Shown: piece by piece, positions 7,459-13,607 of the stretch
Layout: every line of letters starts with the position of its first letter
Numbering within the stretch: the first letter of the stretch is position 1
Origin: Segatella copri
Lineage (GTDB): Bacteria > Bacteroidota > Bacteroidia > Bacteroidales > Bacteroidaceae
Direction: 5' to 3'
Assembly: GCF_019249795.2 (NCBI RefSeq)
Contig: NZ_CP156891.1
Coordinates: 906,001 to 970,000 of the forward strand
DNA: 64,000 nucleotides
Translations under genes and position numbers: made by a program
The notes under the pieces: generated by a model
What the model saw: only the letters and a program-made list of their open reading frames with translations
Told to the model about the DNA's origin: nothing
Database searches by the model: none

Positions 7459-10017
7459 TTATTGTTCAATATGCAACTCTTTAAAATTAAAAGAGACTGA
7501 TTTTTTAAAACCAAATTCCTTAATCTTTTTAAGAAAATCCTTATATTCTTGAAGCTTAGCAGTTTTTACATCCAGCCTGTTTACATCTTTATCATATTCA
7601 TCCCAACTTTCCCATATTTGCAGTACAATACCATTTATACGATATTTTCGACTAGTATTTGGTAGACTACAAGAAATCGTATACTCTACGAATTCTGTTA
7701 TGTGATTTATCGCATAATCTTTCATCGCTTTGCGTGATACTTCCGTATGCTCCATCTTTTCAGGATGTCTATCTCCATTACTATCTGCAATCCAAACATC
7801 ATGCGAGGTATCAAGCCAACAATCCAGCACATCGCTCATCGGATGATCTGCTTCTATATATTGCAAAAACAGATCTTGCTGAATCTTAATAACCTCATCT
7901 TCAGACAAAATAAAATCTTCTTCAAAAGAACCATTATAAAATAGTTTACACAAAAAACCTAACATAAAACTATTGATATCATTTTCATATAAGCAGTTCA
8001 AGAATTCTTCTTTATCTTCTGCAAGGTAGTCACGTGATTCATCATTCATCTCCTTCAACATTTTTATTCGTTCTACAATCACCCGAAAATCTGGCACATA
8101 CTTATGCCCTATAGAGCCCATATAAAACAACATATGAAGTTGTTTATAAGTATCTGCTTTATTTTCAACTTTTCTCTTTTCTACTTTATTCACCAAAGAA
8201 TAAGATTTGTTTACCATCCATTTCTTTAACGTTGATTTCACTTCATCAAAAGGAGATAGCCATATCTTGTTAAACTTCACATCAGAAACTTCTGAATCCA
8301 ATATAGAAGAATACAAATACCTTTGAGTGTATTCTGGAACATTAATACCCTTACTACTGTATGTTCTATATTCACCCCAAAGAGCATCTAACAACTTCTT
8401 CAAACTATCAATCTTAGCTTTAGGCACAGATAATGCTTCACTATTTGCCTCTATGTATTCTAAGATATTAAAACCCTTAAAGGGATACATTTTAGCAAGG
8501 ATACCTTCCTTTTTTTCAGGACCATTTTCCCCATTAAAATAAACATATTTACCACTATTATTAAGCAACAAAATATCTTTTTTCCTATCTACAATAAGTT
8601 CTAAAACAAAAGGATACTGTTGTCTTAAAATTTCTACTATAATATAATCACAGATATCAATTTCCCCATGAAGTTTTCTAAGATGCAAACGTAAAGCGTT
8701 TGCAAGACGCTTTATATCCCTTAGAGTTCCTATATAACTAAACACATCAATTGAATTAAACAATTCTCTGTTAAGAAGTTTATCTACCTGTTCCATTTCT
8801 TCTGAATTCAAAAAAACAGATAATTTTTCCCGCAGAACAACTTTCAAGACATTGTTTTTGATTACAGGAAGGAAAAACTCTTCTTGTAGTATCTTTTCAG
8901 TATAGCTTAGGCTATGGGATGGAAACATATTTTTAAGAGTATCTACTACATACTTTTTATCATAAGCCATGACAAAATACATAGAAGGCAAGTTTGATGT
9001 ATTTCGTACTAATCTAAACAACTCCTCTATTTCATTTGCCCCCAAACGGTCAACATCATCAATAAAGACAACAATTTTCCTCTGCATATTACTGATTTTC
9101 TTCTTCAAATCCTCATACTGTTCTTCAACTGTTTGAGGAACCAAACATCCCAATATACTTCCAAGAAATTTCATCGTAGAATTCTCAATACTAGACACAG
9201 TACGAGCATATCGAATAATATCACGAGAAAAAATTGTGCTATATGGTGCTAGAGCCTTACTCAACTCTTCAAAGAACAAATATGTTAAATTAGACGACTT
9301 TCCATATTTCCAAGGATGGAATGATATGGTAACTACATCATCAGCAAATTCTGCATCTATATGCTCTTTCATCATATACAAAAAAGAAGTCTTTCCGTTT
9401 CCCCAAGGTGCAACAATGCCAAAAGTAAAGGCATTATTTTCTGTTTTTGTAGCCAACAGTTTTTCAGCAGCATCATAGGCATCTATTTTTCGATTCAACA
9501 AATCTTCCTCACTACTTGTTATTGGCTCATCAATAAAAAATCCATCAGAAGAGTCGTTACTTTCCTTTGGGGCACGACGAAATAACCTCAAAAAGATATA
9601 TTCTCCCACCAGAAGTGGAATAAAATCGACATAACTAAGAGAAGAAATAAATAATGAATAAGCAGAATTAGTACATAGACGATATTTTCCCCAAAGATAT
9701 AAGATAAAAATACTGAAGCCAATAGTTTTATTACTGACAAGTACTCTTCTCTTATACTTTCTACAACCATTATAAAGAATCCCTGTAAGTAACAGAATAA
9801 ACACTATTGATGACATCACACTTACAGTAAAGTATTTCAATATTGGCAACAAATATACATTACACAAAGAGTCAAATAATTCTTCAAAACAAAAATAAAA
9901 ACCAACTAAATATATCAGCAATTTATTATCTGATATAAATGTATTCAAACCTTTATTTTCTAAGAAATGCATACTTATATTCCAAACTCGTTTAATGAAT
10001 TTATTTCCCATTTTCAT
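7459..10017 (-). CDS. KAP-family P-loop NTPase with N-terminal membrane segments
   Basis: The 852-residue protein starts with about 150 residues holding three to four hydrophobic segments (roughly residues 28-45, 58-83, 98-112, 122-142). Then comes a KAP NTPase domain: Walker A IVAPWGNGKTSFLYMM near residue 205, HPWKYGKSS near 235, and Walker B KIVVFIDDVDRL near 318, followed by EIEELFRLVR. KAP proteins are predicted membrane-associated ATPases; several bacterial members act in anti-phage defence, but no partner gene sits beside this one. The C-terminal 450 residues are unrecognised. The gene is AT-rich like its flanks and lies between two copies of a nucleotidyltransferase gene, suggesting horizontal acquisition. 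Function beyond ATPase is unknown. Confidence 0.85.
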   Translation of the reverse strand: MKMGNKFIKRVWNISMHFLENKGLNTFISDNKLLIYLVGFYFCFEELFDSLCNVYLLPILKYFTVSVMSSIVFILLLTGILYNGCRKYKRRVLVSNKTIGFSIFILYLWGKYRLCTNSAYSLFISSLSYVDFIPLLVGEYIFLRLFRRAPKESNDSSDGFFIDEPITSSEEDLLNRKIDAYDAAEKLLATKTENNAFTFGIVAPWGNGKTSFLYMMKEHIDAEFADDVVTISFHPWKYGKSSNLTYLFFEELSKALAPYSTIFSRDIIRYARTVSSIENSTMKFLGSILGCLVPQTVEEQYEDLKKKISNMQRKIVVFIDDVDRLGANEIEELFRLVRNTSNLPSMYFVMAYDKKYVVDTLKNMFPSHSLSYTEKILQEEFFLPVIKNNVLKVVLREKLSVFLNSEEMEQVDKLLNRELFNSIDVFSYIGTLRDIKRLANALRLHLRKLHGEIDICDYIIVEILRQQYPFVLELIVDRKKDILLLNNSGKYVYFNGENGPEKKEGILAKMYPFKGFNILEYIEANSEALSVPKAKIDSLKKLLDALWGEYRTYSSKGINVPEYTQRYLYSSILDSEVSDVKFNKIWLSPFDEVKSTLKKWMVNKSYSLVNKVEKRKVENKADTYKQLHMLFYMGSIGHKYVPDFRVIVERIKMLKEMNDESRDYLAEDKEEFLNCLYENDINSFMLGFLCKLFYNGSFEEDFILSEDEVIKIQQDLFLQYIEADHPMSDVLDCWLDTSHDVWIADSNGDRHPEKMEHTEVSRKAMKDYAINHITEFVEYTISCSLPNTSRKYRINGIVLQIWESWDEYDKDVNRLDVKTAKLQEYKDFLKKIKEFGFKKSVSFNFKELHIEQ

Positions 10018-10402
10018 TATACGTTAAAATGATATTATACTAAACACAATTAGAAAGACTACGTAACTATTTTAACAAATATCTAATCATCAAAATAGCA
10101 GTTGGACGAAAACATCGTTTTCGCTCAGCAACAAATCGATTGAAGAAAAACTTTCCTTCATCAATACACACGATATGAGTATTTGACATATAATTCATAA
10201 TCCTATATACTTTTCTGCAAAAGTAATAAAAAAAATTGGAACCCAATACTTCTTCCGCATTTTTATTTTCCTCACAAAAAAACAAAAGGCATTTAATCAT
10301 AAGAATCATAGGTATTTCTCCCTTACAATACAGAAAGTTACGTTAATATTTGGCTCTATAAATATTTTGCTATATCTTTGCATCACCATTGATTTCATTA
10401 AC
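10018..10402. other. Gene-free stretch between KAP and nucleotidyltransferase genes
   Basis: This divergent intergenic region contains a plausible minus-strand -7 box (TACTTTTG, complement of 10218-10225), about 200 bases before the KAP start, and the plus-strand nucleotidyltransferase promoter at its right end. A short minus-strand frame in between (ending 10067) has no recognisable protein features and I do not call it a gene. Confidence 0.4.
10349..10380 (+). promoter_or_regulatory. Promoter of the MNT nucleotidyltransferase gene
   Basis: TTTG at 10349-10352 and TATCTTTG at 10373-10380 are 20 bases apart, a textbook Bacteroidota promoter. The predicted transcript begins after an in-frame ATG at 10367, so that ATG cannot be the start; the next in-frame ATG at 10403 is used instead. 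Confidence 0.75.
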
Positions 10403-10723
10403 ATGCAGAAAGAACAAAAATATATATTGGCGGCTATCCGTGAATGCCTGGCGAAAAACTTGCCGGCTAGCGGGAAGGCGATACTTTTCGGCTCGCAAGC
10501 CAGAGGTACCGCCAGGGAGGATAGTGACTGGGATATCCTTATCATATTGGATAAGAAGAAACTCATGGCTGACGATTATGACAACATCACCTACCCACTG
10601 ACCGAACTCGGATGGGAACTGGGCGAGGAAATCAACCCCGTGATGTATACCGCCCAGGAATGGGAAAAGTATAGGAATACACCCTTCGTCAGGAACGTAG
10701 AAAAGGAAGGGGTAAAAATATGA
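10403..10723 (+). CDS. MNT-type nucleotidyltransferase domain protein, no HEPN partner
   Basis: This 106-residue protein has the minimal nucleotidyltransferase signature: LFGSQARGTAREDSDWDILI at about residues 28-47, with the Gly-Ser motif and the two metal-binding aspartates (DxD). Such MNT proteins usually act as antitoxins that AMP-modify a HEPN-domain ribonuclease encoded next door. Here no HEPN gene lies on either side (the next gene is hicA, 338 bases away), so this is an orphan. A decayed second copy lies at 6731-6850. The start at 10403 is chosen because the promoter covers the earlier in-frame ATG. Confidence 0.85.
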   Translation: MQKEQKYILAAIRECLAKNLPASGKAILFGSQARGTAREDSDWDILIILDKKKLMADDYDNITYPLTELGWELGEEINPVMYTAQEWEKYRNTPFVRNVEKEGVKI

Positions 10724-10983
10724 ATATAAAGGAGTAATTACAAATGATACCGCTTCATTAGCGTGGTTACAGGTATCGCTTTTCACGTGGTTGGCGATAC
10801 TTGTTTAAGGAGTGATAGTCACGTGGTCATAAAATGACATGAACCGTGACGCTGACATCGGGTTTTACGTTGTCAAGCCATAACCAAAAGTACTCAATTA
10901 TCGCTTTCTTCTCTTACGCGATAGATGTTTTTTGCCCCCAAATGTTAAAGTTTAGTTAACATAGCGGAAAAGCTACCTAAATA
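10724..10983. other. Gene-free stretch with imperfect hairpins
   Basis: No gene is visible. The run GTCACG near 10818 pairs with CGTGAC near 10851 through an interrupted stem, and CACGTGGT occurs twice (near 10787 and 10820). One of these may terminate the nucleotidyltransferase transcript, but there is no clear T-run. Confidence 0.3.
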
Positions 10984-11015
10984 TTTGGTATTTTGTAGCT
11001 TTTTAGCTACCTTTG
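10984..11015 (+). promoter_or_regulatory. hicAB promoter with embedded palindromic operator
   Basis: TTTG (10984-10987) and TACCTTTG (11008-11015) are spaced by 20 bases. Between and into the -7 box lies the perfect inverted repeat GTAGCT-TTTT-AGCTAC (10995-11010). A palindrome at this place is what a HicB antitoxin would bind to repress its own operon. Transcription would start about 40 bases before the hicA ATG. Confidence 0.7.
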
Positions 11016-11061
11016 CAGTGTCATTCAGACAAAGAGTTCTTTTACATGTTTAATTACAACA

Positions 11062-11247
11062 ATGAAACACAATCAATTGTACAATGAGTTGACTAAAGCG
11101 GGATGCTTTATCACTCGACATGGTGCCGAGCACGATGAATGGTTCAATCCCAAGAATGGGATGAAAATCAGAATTCCAAGACATGGTAGCCATGAGGTTA
11201 AGACAGGGTTGCTTAGACGCATTAAAAAGACGTTGCTCGGACAATAG
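11062..11247 (+). CDS. hicA: HicA-family mRNA interferase toxin
   Basis: This 61-residue protein matches the HicA double-stranded-RNA-binding-like fold: an N-terminal helix, GCFITRHGAEHDEWFNP with the expected charged strand, then RIPRHGSHEVKTGLLRRIKK, in which the His of the Gly-Ser-His motif is the catalytic residue of HicA ribonucleases. Full length for the family (about 60 residues). It cleaves mRNA when free of HicB. hicB follows 93 bases downstream under the same promoter. The ATG at 11062 is the only sensible start. Confidence 0.9.
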   Translation: MKHNQLYNELTKAGCFITRHGAEHDEWFNPKNGMKIRIPRHGSHEVKTGLLRRIKKTLLGQ

Positions 11248-11340
11248 TCCGGGCAACTGCCCTTAACCTTGCAATTGAGCGTGTTGCGTGATGGACATGT
11301 GGAGAACTCTTTTTATGGGAATTTTAAACAAATAAGATAT

Positions 11341-11739
11341 ATGGCAAAGAATGTAGTGCTGATTTTAGAATATGGTAATGGCGGGTACTCTTGTTACAAT
11401 GATGAGCCATTGGGTAATTATGGTGTCATAGATGGCGATGGTGCGACCGCTGAGGAAGCCAAGGCCGACTTCATGAAGGCTCTTCAGGAATGTAGGGATG
11501 ATGACCCTAACAACAAGGCCTTGCAAGACTTGACGTTTACATATAAGTACGACGTGCAAGCTTTCTTCAAGGAGTTCTCCTTTCTCAACGCTACCGAGAT
11601 TGCCAGACGTGCAGGCATCAACCCATCGCTCATGCGCCAGTATGTAAGTGGAGTCAAGACCGCTGGAGAGAAAACATACCAACGACTCAACGCCTGTATG
11701 GACAATATTAAAGCGGATTTACAAGCAGCCGTCTTTTGA
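11341..11739 (+). CDS. hicB: HicB-family antitoxin with helix-turn-helix
   Basis: The 132-residue protein starts with the partial RNase-H-like HicB fold (LILEYGNGGYSCYNDE through GDGATAEEAKADFMKALQEC, about residues 5-55) and ends with a helix-turn-helix (FLNATEIARRAGINPSLMRQYVSG, residues 80-103) that probably reads the palindrome upstream of hicA. It binds and neutralises HicA and represses the operon. A longer frame with a TTG start at 11269 exists, but ATG 11341 matches the family N-terminus. A terminator follows 37 bases after the stop. Confidence 0.9.
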   Translation: MAKNVVLILEYGNGGYSCYNDEPLGNYGVIDGDGATAEEAKADFMKALQECRDDDPNNKALQDLTFTYKYDVQAFFKEFSFLNATEIARRAGINPSLMRQYVSGVKTAGEKTYQRLNACMDNIKADLQAAVF

Positions 11740-11776
11740 TGGTTGTGTTTTCATAAAGTAATTAAATGAACTCTTT

Positions 11777-11810
11777 AAGCCCCTGGTGCGTGACGCATCG
11801 GGGGCTTTTT
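11777..11810 (+). terminator. Intrinsic terminator of hicAB
   Basis: AAGCCCC (11777-11783) pairs with GGGGCTT (11801-11807), an inner TGCG/CGCA pair extends the stem, and a run of T follows to 11810. Confidence 0.8.
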
Positions 11811-11818
11811 GTGCCCAA

Positions 11819-11968
11819 ATGTTGTCAGCATCATGGCTTTATCACAAACTCGACGGCATCGATGGAAATGGTGGAGTGGGAAGTTTCACCGAAGAAGAGA
11901 AGAATATGCTCCGTGGAGCACTATGCGAGGTTTCAAACCGCATACGTGCTGCTACAGACAGAATTTGA
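11819..11968 (+). CDS. Possible small ORF or gene remnant
   Basis: A 49-residue frame starting at ATG 11819 reads like real protein toward its end (FTEEEKNMLRGALCEVSNRI), with a charged amphipathic helix. It begins just after the hicAB terminator and has no promoter, so it could be the tail of a lost gene. I do not recognise it. The rest of 11740-12123 holds only the terminator and the upstream region of the next gene. Confidence 0.25.
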   Translation: MLSASWLYHKLDGIDGNGGVGSFTEEEKNMLRGALCEVSNRIRAATDRI

Positions 11969-12123
11969 ACAAAATCTCTTTTCTTGCATCATTTAGCCTT
12001 TTTCCATCGGTCAAACATACCACGAACGCACAAATTTCGTTAAAATCCGTGAGTCTTATAACACTCACTTCCTATTTGGTTATATGACTTTTTTTTATAA
12101 CCTTTGCAGCAAATTTTAACGCT

Positions 12124-12561
12124 ATGCCAAAAAAGATGAACATAACCCAAAAGGACCTAGACCGTGTTAAGAAAAGGTGCCTAGAAAGCTTAGGAGACTT
12201 CTTAAGCGAGTTGTGTCGTGACAAATTGATGGGTCCCACTAGCGTTGAAAAGATTTTCAGTTTCGATCACACTACATTTAAACGGATATGTGAAAAGGAT
12301 CAAACCATAACTGTTAAAACGATGGCTAGGACGATGGGAATCATAGCAAGTTTCCTCAATGGACTTAAGGAAACATGTGACAAGGAACTGAAAAATCTCC
12401 AGGAAGATGATAAAATGAAGTTAAGTCTGAAAAGGAAAAAGATTGATGTGTTGAATAAAAAGAGAGTGAAATGCACGGAAGCCATGGAAAAATACAAGAA
12501 GACTTTCGGTATTATAGCAATCAGCTTCTTGGAACTAATCGGACAAAACGATGAATTTTAA
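12124..12561 (+). CDS. Hypothetical protein, lysine-rich, helical
   Basis: This 145-residue basic protein is not recognised. Residues 1-75 contain a possible helix-turn-helix (TSVEKIFSFDHTTFKRICEK, then VKTMARTMGIIASFL). Residues 80-120 are a highly charged, Lys-rich coiled-coil-like helix, and the end (FGIIAISFLELIGQNDEF) is hydrophobic. A -7-like AACCTTTG box (around 12101-12108) sits just upstream. It lies between hicAB and the DUF3987 module and could be a regulator, but there is no direct evidence. Confidence 0.55.
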   Translation: MPKKMNITQKDLDRVKKRCLESLGDFLSELCRDKLMGPTSVEKIFSFDHTTFKRICEKDQTITVKTMARTMGIIASFLNGLKETCDKELKNLQEDDKMKLSLKRKKIDVLNKKRVKCTEAMEKYKKTFGIIAISFLELIGQNDEF

Positions 12562-12707
12562 TCATTAAATAAGAAATAACCGGTCAAGATGCTAACATCA
12601 GAAGCCTAGTATTAACATAAAAAATCAACAACAAAAAGAATGTAAACACAACCTTACCCGCCCCCACACCTTACGATAGTAGGCGCTCGGCAGCCTCCAG
12701 CGGCTTA

Positions 12708-12724
12708 CGCTAAAAACGTTAGCG
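12708..12724. repeat. Small hairpin in a 230-base gap
   Basis: CGCTAA (12708-12713) pairs with TTAGCG (12719-12724) around a five-base loop. It lies between the 145-residue gene and the next small ORF, in a GC-richer block (about 12655-12740) unlike its AT-rich surroundings. Confidence 0.4.
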
Positions 12725-12793
12725 CAAACACACGCCCTCTGCTAAAATGAGGAGGAAACAATTTAATAATCAACATAAAAACAACAAAAGAAG

Positions 12794-12949
12794 ATGAAAC
12801 TTTTTTTCTATAGAAAATTTATTCGCTTCGTAATAAAGCACTTTACCATCGTTATCAACAATACCATACAGATGAATGGTGGACAATATATCGAACACAT
12901 GAACAACTATCAGGGAAAGGAGGATGAGAAATGTCTGGACAAAGAATGA
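12794..12949 (+). CDS. Small ORF with EH-NY motif (51 residues)
   Basis: The frame ATG 12794 to TGA 12949 encodes a basic, hydrophobic N-terminal half (MKLFFYRKFIRFVIKHF) and a C-terminal half with MNGGQYIEHMNNYQG. That second segment is strikingly like residues 9-24 of the next, overlapping gene (MNAGSSYFEHVENYYG). The two genes overlap by 19 bases in different frames, suggesting translational coupling. It is unrecognised as a family; the shared motif is the main reason to call it coding. Confidence 0.5.
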   Translation: MKLFFYRKFIRFVIKHFTIVINNTIQMNGGQYIEHMNNYQGKEDEKCLDKE

Positions 12950-13326
12950 TCATCATGAACGCTGGTAGCTCGTACTTCGAGCATGTGGAGAACTATTATG
13001 GCAGCAATGCCTGTGAGCAAAACTCATGCAGAAATGCTGAGATGCCGGCTGAGCTGAAAACGGAAAAGGCTCAGAGGATAAAGAACAACCTGATAGAGAT
13101 AGGCTTGGTAACCGAAAATTTCATGCCATCAGGACTGTCTTCATCCGAAGCTGCCATCCTTGCCAACCAGATAGGTACAGAGTTGAAAATCGATAATATA
13201 TGGAGCGTATTCGGCAATTATTGGGGTCCTAATCCGAACTCGATGAGAGCCGCCTACAACCGAGGAATGGATCAGAAGAAAACGATTCCCTTCCTCGAAA
13301 AAGTGATGCCTGCTATCAGAGGTTAA
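12931..13326 (+). CDS. Hypothetical protein of the DUF3987-associated module
   Basis: This 131-residue soluble protein has the motif MNAGSSYFEHVENYYG at residues 9-24, a Cys-containing stretch, and a C-terminal half with helices (SSSEAAILANQIGTELKI, IWSVFGNYWGPNPNSMRAAYNRGMD) that look like a compact DNA-binding or protein-binding domain. GAGGATGAG just upstream could act as ribosome binding site. It precedes the DUF3987 gene and likely belongs to the same module. Function unknown. Confidence 0.65.
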   Translation: MSGQRMIIMNAGSSYFEHVENYYGSNACEQNSCRNAEMPAELKTEKAQRIKNNLIEIGLVTENFMPSGLSSSEAAILANQIGTELKIDNIWSVFGNYWGPNPNSMRAAYNRGMDQKKTIPFLEKVMPAIRG

Positions 13327-13340
13327 TCTGGCAGGTAGTA

Positions 13341-13367
13341 CTAGTACGCGTACATAGTACGTACTAG
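13341..13367. repeat. Palindrome-rich TAGTAC cluster
   Basis: CTAGTAC (13341-13347) and GTACTAG (13361-13367) form an inverted repeat around further GTAC units. It begins 14 bases after the stop of the 131-residue protein and precedes a -7-like box by about 20 bases, so it could be an operator. Confidence 0.4.
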
Positions 13368-13388
13368 GTAGAAGCGAGAAATTTGCCT

Positions 13389-13441
13389 TACCTTTGCCCC
13401 CGGAATTCAGAACCAATGCGGTCTGAGTTTCGGGGGCTTTT
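13389..13441 (+). terminator. -7-like box followed at once by a strong terminator-like hairpin
   Basis: TACCTTTG at 13389-13396 is directly followed by a hairpin: the C-rich arm 13396-13414 pairs with 13420-13437, ending in TTTT (13438-13441). If the -7 box is used, the product would be a very short RNA; if not, the hairpin terminates the upstream transcript. Because the DUF3987 gene lies downstream, attenuation is possible. No good -33 box is present. Confidence 0.5.
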
Positions 13442-13495
13442 GTGTATCTGCACATCAACCATGGTGGGAGCCCCCAATCTTCTAAATTATTTAAA

Positions 13496-13606
13496 ATGAT
13501 GGAAGTGAAAGCGTATGTGTTCAGTCCTCCTCCTTACAGACGGCTGAGAGTGGTGAAAACGGAAGAGGGGATTACCCCACAAACCAATCTTTTATTAACG
13601 AAATAA
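13496..13606 (+). CDS. 36-residue leader-like ORF before the DUF3987 gene
   Basis: ATG 13496 to TAA 13606 encodes a short basic peptide (core VKAYVFSPPPYRRLRVVKTE). The stop lies one base before the ATG of the large gene, a spacing typical of translational coupling. Codon use looks like that of real genes here. It is unrecognised; it could be a small module protein or a leader that tunes translation of the next gene. Confidence 0.5.
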   Translation: MMEVKAYVFSPPPYRRLRVVKTEEGITPQTNLLLTK

Positions 13607-13607
13607 C

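Noticed and set aside
10367..10402. Upstream start for the nucleotidyltransferase
   Set aside because: The promoter -7 box lies at 10373-10380, so this ATG would not be in the transcript.
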